DNA from: Prostheceraeus crozeri
Lineage: Eukaryota; Platyhelminthes; Polycladida; Euryleptidae
Direction of reading: 5' to 3'
Assembly (NCBI GenBank): GCA_907163375.1
Contig: CAJQUW010006832.1
Location: 62,001 to 126,000 of the forward strand
DNA length: 64,000 nt
The notes beneath the pieces were generated by a model. That model had not been told where the DNA came from, searched no databases, and saw only the letters and a program-made list of their open reading frames with translations. Of this stretch, positions 23,402 to 33,109 are shown piece by piece. Each line of letters opens with the position of its first letter. The first letter of the stretch is position 1. The position numbers were made by a program, and so were the translations under genes.

Positions 23402-26400
23402 ATAGTGCGTCAAGTGTGAAATAATAAAATAGCTTCTAGTTTTTATTCAATATTGATCGAGATGTCGTTCTGGTCCTTTTTCCATTGGAGAGTGGCACAT
23501 AGGTCTGCGAATGTTTTCTATTTATTTTATGTTTTTACTCCGGCCGTTGTATTTCATTAGTAAGCTGCTTTAATTATCAACATATTGAACATAGGAATGT
23601 CACCTGCAATGACTGAAGTAAAACTTTTATTTATTGAAAAAAATACATACGAATTATACATAAACTAATGATGCAAAATGTCCTTGTCGACTATTACTTG
23701 CCTAACTGCAATGACTTGTAGTAATTTTTATCATTATGGGTTTCGAAGTAATAAAAGAGCAAAAGGGAGCGAATGAACATGTACCAACGTTATGTAGTAA
23801 AAAATCATTATCGTCACTATCATGCATTTTATCTGTTTTTATTCAAAAAGCCAGAATTCGTGTATATCTGAACCCATTTTCTTGATATAATTTGAACAAG
23901 AGTCATATGACATTTGTATTAAATAGATCAGTAAAATATCATTAAATGGAGGTGAATAATGCCTTCTTATTCATCGATGCAGTCAGTACTTGCATCCATA
24001 GCAGGGGCGTGACAGCCGGCCTCGCTGACCCCGCGCTGCGTGGACCCCGAACCTTGACTTAAGTTGGGAGCTCGAACCTATTTTTAAAACATATACGTGT
24101 CGCGCTGCAAATTCGAATTGTCATCTTTGAAAAAAATCGAAAGTCATTTTTGAAAATCAAAAACACTGCAGGTTCACTTAAACTTGGCAGTAGAAGGCTT
24201 ATAAAAGTGGCCCGATGTAGACCTAATGTCTACAGAAAAATATAAAAGAGAGAGAAAATTGATATATCAGAAGATCATCCACTTATTGGATCAAACAAAA
24301 TTTAAATCGGTCACTTAATTATTAATAAATATGTCACAAAAGATAGTCTACAATTAACTTTTAAATATACACGTAAATGAGTCCATAAAATTACTCAGAT
24401 AGAAAATAAAACTTAATTCAGCGCATTATTTACTTATTGAATTTATTTTAGGACAAAAATCATAAATTAGATTAGTGATGATGGATGATAGATAGTAACA
24501 GGCAGTTATGGAAATAAATTGCGATATGAAGAACGTCTGTGTGAACTTTCTCCTATATCACTTCATGATATAATGCCCATTGTATCAAAATATACGGCAA
24601 CAAATTGCACCATTATTATGTTACTGCGGCACGATAAATAAATTTCATAAATTAATGAATACCTTGACTCCAAAGCATTCAAAATCCATCGCAAGATTTC
24701 TTAAAAAGCCAACGAATTGCACATGGTCATAAAAGAAAGGATCAATCACTAAGAATGCGAAATCTAAATAAATGCTCAATTATTAACTCCTCTCCTTCCT
24801 GATCTGTTTATTTTTTTCAACAGCATTGACCGCACGCTGTATTGCAATGTATAACATTGTAATTTTGTTTTCCAATGTTTTTTGGAAATAAACAACTTTG
24901 ACTCATAAAATGATTCCTGAGAAAATCGAATTAATACACTATGAATATAGTTGATTTCTAACTGTATGGATCCTTGTGATTCTAGCAATTTATGGCTCAA
25001 TTCTCCATAATAATCTTCACTGACTCTAGAATGCATTGCTAGTTAATTAATTAGAGAAGTATCTGTTCTTAGCGGACCCAACCTGTAAGCTAAACAAGCT
25101 ATTAACAACTAAATTTTCTATGTCAACAAACTGAAAAATTGAGCCTAGAAGTAGAGTAAGTTTTCATTTTTTGTATGAAGATCTACATTATAATTACTGT
25201 TCATGGTTTTCCGTAGTAATCAACTTAATTTCCTTCTAAGTTAAATGTTTTAAGATTCGTATAAGAACATTTCTGCTTCATTTGATGTCGAATAAGTTCA
25301 TATTGCTTTCTTAGTATTTAAGTCTCAGGCATGTAGACACAGGAATAATTTGCAAGAATTTGCCTTTTTCGGTTGATCAAATATCTTTTAGGCCTCAGGA
25401 GCAAGATCTCTATAAAGGAGCCGAAACTTTTGATATAAAAATTTTCACTGTTTGCTGACAATTTTTGAGTCGTCATTCTACTTACTATGTACTTACTTTA
25501 TGGACAAAGTTTTGCGAAAAGATATATATTTATCAATATATTGATACTTTCTTATTGCTCAAAGCATTTTAAATGAAGTTTTGGTGTTTAGTGTGATTTA
25601 AGCTCGATATCTTGATCTGAGCAATCAGAAAACATCATTGACATATGATCATTTTTGCAGAAGCAACCTAGTAAGCTTTTTAAACTTGAGCATTTAAAAG
25701 TAGTGCCTGTAATTGCAGCTATGCCATTATGTTAGCCAAAAGTGAAAACATATTTAACTTAATCTGATCGTTTAAAAGGTCCAAGTATTTCCCCAACACT
25801 ATTACCTGAAAGGTACATGTACAAATTAGACTTTTATAAAAATGCTGTGAAACAACTCAAATATCTATGGTTGTTGGCGATTTACAGGCTGTACTAGAAT
25901 ACCAGGCAATTTTTGAAAATTGATCTGTTGAGATAAGAGCTGCTTGTAGATGTAGATATGTCTGTAGCGGTGGGAGAAGCATAGGGAAGTCTGAATCCAA
26001 TACCATTATTGAGGATAACTTTTCAGGTCGCCAGAAGGAAACGGGAAAGTGCTCGTTGAGTTCTCTCTAGAGATTATTCGGACTTATTTTCAAACTTGTA
26101 GACGCTTTTTTTCTCTGACAAATCCCTTCCCATGTAATGAACAACAATTAAAGCAATCCAAGGAGATCGATATTTCTTTTATGAAGTTATATTTGTAAAA
26201 GTATAGTTTAAAGTCAAGAAGTATAAAATATCTTACAAGAAGGCAAAGTTAGTCATGCCCTTTACTGAGGCTCAAGAACACATGACGCATTGTTTCTGTG
26301 AGTGTCAAGAAGGCCCACCCAATTCATTAGGCACACAGATTCCTTCGTATCTTGACTAGCATTTCAAAAGCTTGGAAAAGCATAATTGAATTTTAGTTAA

Positions 26401-26420
26401 ATAATACTATAATTAGTATA
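23402..26420. other. About 3 kb without recognisable genes
   Basis: AT-rich intergenic DNA. Near 24000-24060 there is a short GC-rich patch that begins CAGGGGCGTG, like a transposon end, but I found no partner. Nothing else is supported. Confidence 0.35.
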
Positions 26421-26424
26421 TATA

Positions 26425-27735
26425 CTGCCTGACATAAAAAATGCTCCACTCAAATATATGAACTTTATTCCACTCACACTCATGAATTATAAGATAGCAT
26501 TTTATATAAAACATTATATTTGAATAAATGGGAGACATTAGTACCGAGTATGTCCTCCCCGCACTGAAATGCAGCTTTGAAGTCTCATCGGCATCGAGTC
26601 GCAAAAATGATCAAGCCGTTCCTGATCCAGCAATGACCCTTGATCGATGAGTCTCTCTGAAAGAGCTGTCAGTGTTGATGGCGGATGATCATATGCATCT
26701 CTCACTTTCCGACCAAGTTCATCCCAAGCATGTTGGATCGGAGACATGTCGGGGGAGCGTGAAGGCCAATGGAGGATGCAAATTCCAGATCTCACTATCG
26801 CTGTTGTTACACAATGAGCTCTGTGTGGTCGAGCGTTGTCATCCTGGAATATGAGGTTGAGCTCATTTACCGTTGGGATGACGATTGGAGATATGATATT
26901 CGATAAATATCGCTCTCCGTTCAAGTTCCCATTCACAATGACTGCGACAGTTCGACCTCCGTACCAGATACCGGCCCAGATCATCACGCTACCACCACCA
27001 TAGCGGTCATGCTCAGATATGCAGCAGGGTGAATACCTCTCACCAACCATTCGATGCACTCTAATGAGACCATCGTGAAAATCCAAAGTGAAACGGGATT
27101 CATCCGTCCACATCATTTGACGCCTTTCCTCTGTGCTCCACGACAGATGCTGCTCACACCATTCCACACACTTTCGCTTGTGTTCGAGACCTGCGGATAA
27201 AAAAATTGGCAATGAAACAATGTCATTGTGTGAAATTCTCGCATTACTTACTTAGAGGAATTCTTACAGCAGGTCGGTATGACCTCAGACTCGCTTCTGC
27301 TAGACGGCGATATGCTGTTCGTATACTGCATGCAATTCCTGCTGCAGCTTTCCAGCTGATGGCCAGTCGAGGAACACTTTTAAAGCGATTGCGCTTTGCT
27401 GATATAACCAACTTCCTATCGGTAGCATTGTTTGTCAATCTCGGTCTCCCTGATCCTTTCCTTCTTTTAACATTTCCATCATTGTTCCATCGACTCCACC
27501 ACCTGCTCACAGTGGAGTGTGACACATCCAACTTCCGTCCAACAAACCTACAGCTCTTTCCACATCGTAGCATTCCAACAGCCATTCCTTTTACAAACTC
27601 TGATTGCGACATTTTTGCTTCAAAATTTGGTCAGAAAGAATTGCTTGATAGTGATAAAAGGTCGAATTTGAAATGCATCAACTATGCCAAAGATATCGAC
27701 AATGGACAGCTGCTTTATATTAGCATGACAAATTG
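26425..27735 (-). mobile_element. Tc1/mariner element, one end missing
   Basis: The 3' end is probably at 26425, after TATATA, with sequence CTGCCTGACATAAAAAATGC. No inverted copy is found upstream of the transposase start. Instead, 123 bp beyond the start codon, the sequence changes at 27735/27736 into a 382-bp repeat that also ends the plus-strand Crypton gene. The 5' TIR was thus lost at that junction. The transposase it carries is annotated separately. Confidence 0.65.
26538..27612 (-). CDS. Tc1-type transposase with one 61-bp intron
   Basis: Two exons, 27612-27252 and 27190-26538, joined across intron 27251-27191 (GTAAGT...CCGCAG). The splice gives 337 codons and restores RIPLSLEHKRKCVEW, the usual join between the DNA-binding and catalytic halves; 337 is the normal family length. 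The N-terminal half has two helix-turn-helix units with a GRPRL linker (VSHSTVSRWW). The catalytic half has MMWTDESRF (first Asp) and FQDDNARPH (second Asp), but the third position in SPDMSPIQHAWDEL is Gln (codon CAA) where Tc1 enzymes have Glu, 34 residues after the second Asp. Family knowledge says this Glu is essential, so the enzyme is probably inactive despite the open frame. Confidence 0.88.
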
Positions 27736-28117
27736 CTACATGTAAGTGGATCATCAAATTCATATGCAATGGCGCTGCCTTCGTCAAGTGCAACAACACA
27801 AAATGTTCAAGTGAACCAAATGGTGATGACAAATGCAAGGAGCGAAGCTCAAGTGGACGAAAAGCCAACGTTGGTATTAGAGAAAAACGGGGCAAAAGTA
27901 TTTGTATATTTGTAGATAAATGTTGAATTTTCTTTAGAGAACTATTCGTATTAACATTTACAAGTGGACGTTATCAATCTGAGAAGCCCGCATTTGCGGG
28001 CGAATAATGTTTACCATGTTTTGTATTAAAATACATGCAAATTTCCGGGCGAATAATGAGATTTTGATTTTATTCACAGCATAAATTGGTACATAGCCCG
28101 CTATATCAATGAACAAT
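27736..28117 (+). repeat. 382-bp direct repeat, copy 1
   Basis: By eye identical to 32342-32723, 4,606 bp downstream in the same orientation. It contains the last 60 codons of the plus-strand Crypton frame (from LHVSGSSNSY to the stop at 27915), the downstream hairpin GCCCGC-ATTT-GCGGGC (27986-28001) and two GGGCGAATAAT motifs, ending GAACAAT. Left of it is Tc1 sequence; right of it is a large hairpin. The coding part here is an orphan 3' end with no upstream Crypton frame. Confidence 0.95.
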
Positions 28118-28120
28118 TAA

Positions 28121-28222
28121 TAGTTATCTACCACATTTTAAGGGCAAAAAATCCATAATCAGAGGGCGGCGTCAGCCGCCCGAGGATTTAGATTATTCGC
28201 CCGCAAATGTGGTAGATAACTA
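28121..28222. repeat. 102-bp imperfect hairpin with GC cap
   Basis: Outer arms TAGTTATCTACCACATTT (28121-28138) and its exact complement (28205-28222), then a partly paired middle containing ATTATTCGCCC, capped by GGGCGGC-GTCA-GCCGCCC (28164-28181). It lies just outside copy 1 and downstream of the minus-strand Crypton stop. Confidence 0.9.
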
Positions 28223-28437
28223 CAGTATATTGTTATCTACTTTAATGTTAGATGTCTACCACTAAATGGTCAATAATATACAAAAATAATTGTGTTTTAT
28301 GAAAATCTATATTTAGATGTCTATGCATATCGAAATATCCCTATGACTCCTAGATAGGTTAATTGTTATGCCTATAATAAAGGCATCAACAAGAAACGGA
28401 GAAAACTAACCAGATGTACTAAATGTTTATCACAATG

Positions 28438-29916
28438 TCAAATAAACTCAATTTCAACTATGTTGGTTTCACCGTCACACTTAAGCTTCATTTTTTTGTT
28501 GCTTGGGGCTCTAGCAATAAGAAAATTTTGATTATTCGTGAATTGAAGAACGTGAGAATTTTCCACTATCTGTTGAGGTTCAGGATAAATGTCGTCGCAA
28601 ATTTCATGATCAGTGCTCGTACTTGCAGTGCCATGTAAAGAGCTCTGTAATGATCGGTTCATTGAAAATGATTCGTCATCGGTACATCGTTTGCTGAAGT
28701 AGCTGTCAAGGCTTCTGGGATTTTTGTGTCCCGTTATTTTGCATATTTGCTCTTTCTTGAATCCTTTGTCTCGCAGTCGATTAATGACAGTCGCTCGGAT
28801 CGAATGGTTTGTGTATCGCTTTGAGAGTTTGGATTCCTCGGAAATGGTGCTCATCATTTCACCCAAAAGATTTTTCCCTGTGACTGCTTTCTGGTAGTAC
28901 CACAATCCTGCCTCAATCATTTTCTCATTTTCTATAGGTTTGGGCCACATTTTGTTAATCCCACGATCTTCTAATTTTCTTTTATAAAGAAGAAATGCAA
29001 CAATTGGACATTTGTTCGGCTGATCTCTGTCCTCATACATTTTTGCTTGCTTCATATCCGAAAATTCCTTTGTATTCAAAGACGCTTTGACATTCTTTGA
29101 CAATAGATTTTCATTTATTTTGAGATATGTTTTATTGTTTGAGTCACAACATAGAACAAAACTGGAGATCGTAAATTGACGCATATTTTCTCGTCCACGC
29201 ATTCCAAAATGGTACTCGGTATTAAACCAAATTTCTTTCTGGAGCCTGTCAGGTGTTCTTCTGCGAAAGTATGTTGAAAGAAGTCTGAAGTCATCTTCGC
29301 TAATTTCAGATGTTTGCTGCGGTGGTGGCTGTCCGCTCTGCAAAAAATGACCCACCATTGAAGCCAGCATATTGTTTGCAGTTTGAAACATAACTCCATT
29401 CAAAATGTTGACGCTTCGATTAACTGGCGCCTGTGTCAAATAGCGATGTATACCAGCTCTTATACATATGAGAGTACGTGACGAGTAGTAGGATCCATCT
29501 TTCTTTCTAAGTTGACTATAGTAGAATCGGAGATATGAAGATAGGACACTCACAGGCATAGTTTCAATATTGTCTGGTAAGTTCTTCGCTGACAAAAATT
29601 GTTTTAACTTTCTAGAATATGATTTTGTTTGTTGTGCTGTTGACTGAACTTTCATTTCTTCTTCTATTCTGTTCATTTCCGCTTGAATTTGATTACCTAA
29701 ATCAGGATATTCTTGTTGTGGAACGATATCTGCTTCTGGGTATGTTACTTGATCCCTTTCTCTTGTAATTTCTGTTGTGCTACTGGTCAAATTATTCAGT
29801 TGTTCAGTGGTGAGACCCGAAATGATACCAGTCGGCACAAATTCATAATTGATGAGATCCATACTTAATAAATCCTCTTCAAACATATTATCATCAAATT
29901 GCTCATCGGCATGCAT
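28438..29916 (-). CDS. Crypton-type tyrosine recombinase (DUF3504), intact
   Basis: 492 codons from ATG at 29916. Residues about 1-90 are acidic and unconserved. From about 95 (AQQTKSYSRKLKQFLSAKNLP, then a KKDGSYYSS motif) comes the SAM-like core-binding domain. The catalytic domain has Arg in FGMRGREN, the H-x2-R box in YTNHSIRAT, GHK in ITGHKNPRSLDSY, and the terminal Tyr that would attack DNA. All expected catalytic positions I can see are present. Cryptons are DNA transposons moved by such recombinases through a presumed circular form; the domain also survives in host proteins (KCTD1, ZMYM, QRICH1). Intronless, head-to-head with a homologous copy at 31046. Mobile-element gene is favoured; domestication cannot be excluded. 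Confidence 0.85.
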   Translation of the reverse strand: MHADEQFDDNMFEEDLLSMDLINYEFVPTGIISGLTTEQLNNLTSSTTEITRERDQVTYPEADIVPQQEYPDLGNQIQAEMNRIEEEMKVQSTAQQTKSYSRKLKQFLSAKNLPDNIETMPVSVLSSYLRFYYSQLRKKDGSYYSSRTLICIRAGIHRYLTQAPVNRSVNILNGVMFQTANNMLASMVGHFLQSGQPPPQQTSEISEDDFRLLSTYFRRRTPDRLQKEIWFNTEYHFGMRGRENMRQFTISSFVLCCDSNNKTYLKINENLLSKNVKASLNTKEFSDMKQAKMYEDRDQPNKCPIVAFLLYKRKLEDRGINKMWPKPIENEKMIEAGLWYYQKAVTGKNLLGEMMSTISEESKLSKRYTNHSIRATVINRLRDKGFKKEQICKITGHKNPRSLDSYFSKRCTDDESFSMNRSLQSSLHGTASTSTDHEICDDIYPEPQQIVENSHVLQFTNNQNFLIARAPSNKKMKLKCDGETNIVEIEFI

Positions 29917-29991
29917 CGTCAATTCAGACTAAAATGAATCTATAACAGTGATTATCAAACTCCCTTCCTATCTCCACTATGTTGAACTATG

Positions 29992-30017
29992 CGTTCTACA
30001 TTTTCTAATGTAGAACG
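29992..30017. repeat. Perfect 11-bp stem hairpin upstream of the minus-strand Crypton
   Basis: CGTTCTACATT (29992-30002), loop TTCT, AATGTAGAACG (30007-30017). It sits 76 bp upstream of the start codon at 29916. Confidence 0.85.
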
Positions 30018-30388
30018 GAATTTCTATGAATCAAAATACATGTAATCCAATGGGCTACCGTGCTACATTTTTTTACCCTACAATGCACCCAAATTGCAAG
30101 TAAGCTTAGATGATATCTTGGGTATAGATAATAAGGCTACACCTCATGCAAATGCCAGTTAAATATCGGTTCACTTGAAATTCAAATGAAGGAAATGCAC
30201 ATAGAAGTAGATAATAGTACTTTCTATGGTATTGTTAATTTCTATGGAAATGCATGACATCAATATTGGATAGGCTATCTACTAGGACTTTGGATGCCAT
30301 GGAAAGCCAACCACGTTTGTGCTCTTAGCAGATTGTCTATATCGTCACTGGTCCATAGAGTTCATTGACATTTCTTGATCGTTTGATA

Positions 30389-30496
30389 ATAGTGATATAA
30401 CTACTCCATCTGTACTACCATAGAAAGATGTAGCACTCGGCTTCGCCTCGTGCTACATTTTCTGTGGTAGTACAGATGTCGTAGTTATATCACTAT
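30389..30496. repeat. 108-bp imperfect hairpin between the Crypton genes
   Basis: Left arm ATAGTGATATAACTAC from 30389 pairs with GTAGTTATATCACTAT ending 30496. Further paired blocks (ATCTGTACTACCA with TGGTAGTACAGAT; TGTAGCAC with GTGCTACA) lead to a GC-rich tip CGGCTTCGCC. Only small bulges interrupt the stem. Confidence 0.9.
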
Positions 30497-30589
30497 ATTT
30501 TATATAATTGAAGCATGCATTCCTAGATAGATATCAATGTCCTAGGCTAGGAGTCTTCGTCATTTAAATCTACCTAGATATTACATTTG

Positions 30590-30680
30590 ATTTGCATATT
30601 ATTGACTGATGCATATCATTGACTAATAGTATATTTTAACACATGAAACATATTATTGACTGATAGTGAGTGTCATAGCA
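30590..30680. repeat. Dispersed TATTATTGACTGAT repeats
   Basis: TATTATTGACTGAT occurs near 30597 and 30650, with a variant ATCATTGACTAAT between them; the same TATTATTGAC block forms the outer end of the hairpin at 30728-30789. Function unknown. Confidence 0.6.
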
Positions 30681-30727
30681 TTTTACATTTCAAAGTAGAT
30701 AACAATAGAAATATAGACTTCTCTTTC

Positions 30728-30789
30728 GGTCAATAATATGCAAAATAATCGGGCACTTCGTGCCCTCTTATTTTGCTATATTATTGACC
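30728..30789. repeat. 62-bp hairpin between the Crypton genes
   Basis: GGTCAATAATAT (from 30728) pairs with ATATTATTGACC (to 30789); AAAATAA pairs with TTATTTT and the tip is GGGCAC-TTC-GTGCCC. It has the same architecture as the other hairpins: AT-rich stem, GC-rich cap, tiny loop. Confidence 0.9.
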
Positions 30790-31045
30790 TCACGATCAGT
30801 ATATATTCCTACATTGTTTATTGATATAAAGGGCAGCATATATAAGGCGGCCGAAACACAGATAACTACAGTGTATATTGTGGCATGGCTATGGGTAAAT
30901 ACATAGCTAACCATTAGGCGAATAAGTTTCTGAATCATTGTTGAAAGCATAGAACAACTTCTATGATATAATAGACATCGCTTGAATTCAAAATTTATTC
31001 AATATTCCCTAGCTAACAAAATGTTCATTCAAATTATATTGCTCA

Positions 31046-32521
31046 ATGATGCTTGACCACCAACGTATTGGCGATATATTGGGTTTGGGGACGACTGAAG
31101 TGGATTTTCTGAATAACTTTTCTCTTCCGCAGTTCAATGATGGTAATCGGATCAATCAACATACAGGTATGCCTTTTTCATTTGCTGCATATTTAATGAG
31201 TGATGAAACAGACGATTTGCCAGTCTTATCAGTAGAAGATTTGCAAGAAATCAGGAACATCGAAGATCAAGCAGTAAATAAATCTACAGCAAAGCAAACA
31301 AAGCAGCATGTGGAAGAACTGAAAAACTTCCTAGAAAACAAGAAGCTGCCAAATGAAATTGAGTCAATTCCATCGAAATATTTATGTCAATATCTGCGTT
31401 TGTGGTTCTCGACTATGAAGAAGAAAGACGGTGAATGTTATTCAATCTCAACGCTTGCATGCAAACGGGCATCGATAAACAGGTATCTTCAAGAAAACGC
31501 TGGTTACAACTTAATCGGAAACGATCAATTCCGTCTGTTTGAAAAAACTTACAATGCTGTTCGACATAAGACTTTAGTGACAAACAAAAAGTCCTGTCAT
31601 GCTACATCTGGATACCAACCAATTGAAAAAGAAGACATGGCTCGCCTTGACTAGTATTTTGATCGTTCAACACCACAACGTCTACAGCAAGAATTTTTCT
31701 TTAACATCATTTACCACAACGGGTTTCGAGGAAGAGAGTGGATTAGAAATTTGCGAAAGGAAGACATCCAAATTTGATCCGGACCCGATGAGTTGAAATA
31801 CACGTATGTTGCTGTTGTGAAAGATGAAAATGAGAAAAACGTCCGAAGCAATGATTACTGCAATATTCGTCAAGTGGCAATGTACGAAATTCCCAACAGT
31901 GCAAAGTGCCCGGTAGGTGTGGTGGAGAAATATTTATCCATGCTACCGACTGAAAATCCAGCTTTACTTCCCAAGCCCAAGTCCAAGTGGACGAGAGAAA
32001 GCTTCTACTGCAAAAAAGAAGTTATTGGAAAAAATTCGCTCCAAGACCTTATGAAAACAATATCAAGGGACGCTAACCTTCACGGCACGTATACGAATCA
32101 CTGTATTCGAGTGTCTTTGGTCACTTGGTTAAAGGAGAATGATATTTCAAACGACCAAATAAAAGCTGTCACGAATCAGAAAAGCGACGCCTCAGTTGAT
32201 AGATATAACAAGCGCATGACATCAGCGAAGAAAAGGAAGTTGTCTGAGAAAATTACTGAACAACTACGCGGATCATCGAATTCTTCAATGCCGATGCCTT
32301 CGTCAAATACATGTGCAAGTGAAGTAACACAAGATGAACAACTACATGTAAGTGGATCATCAAATTCATATGCAATGGCGCTGCCTTCGTCAAGTGCAAC
32401 AACACAAAATGTTCAAGTGAACCAAATGGTGATGACAAATGCAAGGAGCGAAGCTCAAGTGGACGAAAAGCCAACGTTGGTATTAGAGAAAAACGGGGCA
32501 AAAGTATTTGTATATTTGTAG
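31046..32521 (+). pseudogene. Crypton-type tyrosine recombinase with two nonsense codons
   Basis: A single frame of 492 codons, nearly the same length as the minus-strand homologue, interrupted only by in-frame TAG (31652-31654) and TGA (31775-31777); no frameshift. The core-binding part matches (TAKQTKQHVEELKNFLENKK; MKKKDGECYS). Between the stops the frame reads YFDRSTPQRLQQEFFFN and HNGFRGREW, holding the first catalytic Arg. After them YTNHCIRVS keeps H-x2-R and DRYNKR keeps the Tyr, but the GHK box is replaced by TNQK. The C-terminal 60 codons are shared with the orphan repeat copy at 27736. Divergence from the other gene is large by eye, so these are different Crypton lineages or an old duplication. 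Confidence 0.85.
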
Positions 32522-32723
32522 ATAAATGTTGAATTTTCTTTAGAGAACTATTCGTATTAACATTTACAAGTGGACGTTATCAATCTGAGAAGCCCGCATT
32601 TGCGGGCGAATAATGTTTACCATGTTTTGTATTAAAATACATGCAAATTTCCGGGCGAATAATGAGATTTTGATTTTATTCACAGCATAAATTGGTACAT
32701 AGCCCGCTATATCAATGAACAAT
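32342..32723 (+). repeat. 382-bp direct repeat, copy 2
   Basis: Covers the last 60 codons of the plus-strand Crypton frame and 202 bp downstream, including hairpin 32592-32607. By eye without mismatch to 27736-28117. Because it is continuous with the rest of the Crypton frame, this copy is likely the source. Confidence 0.95.
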
Positions 32724-32820
32724 ATGCCTCATGTATCGTAACAGACATTCAAGTCTGTCCACTGAAATGCACAAATTCCTTCCTGCCTTAGTATAGATAT
32801 CTTGATCTCCTTGCATAGAC

Positions 32821-32987
32821 AGGGACATCTATGAATTTGATTTTTAGTTGCCATCGGTCGGGATTCAATCATTTTGAAAGAAGCAAAAATAAGCAATTTT
32901 CTGCGACACGAAGTTGGGGAATAAAATTACAACACGGTCGCAGAAAATTGCTTATTTTTGCTTCTTTCAAAAAAGGGACATCTATGA
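32821..32987. repeat. Hairpin insertion with 14-bp direct repeats
   Basis: AGGGACATCTATGA occurs at 32821-32834 and 32974-32987. Between them are 37 bases of unique sequence, a perfect 36-base arm (32872-32907, starting TTTTGAAAGAAGCAAAAATA), a 29-base loop, and the exact complementary arm (32937-32972). The uninterrupted opposite TIR shows that a single copy of the 14-mer is the ancestral state, so this is a true insertion. Confidence 0.9.
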
Positions 32988-33109
32988 TTAATAGAAGATA
33001 TCTAAGGGACGTTCAACTCCCATGCCATGTACTGGACTGGAGGCCAGTGACTTTGGTAGATTTGATTAATGACGGTAGTTTTTGCACATCTGGATAAAAC
33101 CGTGAGAGA

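Noticed and set aside
24005..24075. GC-rich patch starting CAGGGGCGTG, considered as a transposon end
   Set aside because: No inverted partner or target duplication was found.
27990..28060. Repeated GGGCGAATAAT, considered as a CRISPR-like array
   Set aside because: There are only two or three irregular copies, without constant spacers, in an animal genome.
27736..32723. Reading the 382-bp repeats as LTRs of a DIRS or LTR retrotransposon
   Set aside because: No reverse transcriptase or gag lies between them, and the repeat includes the coding end of one recombinase gene; a duplication or circle integration fits better.
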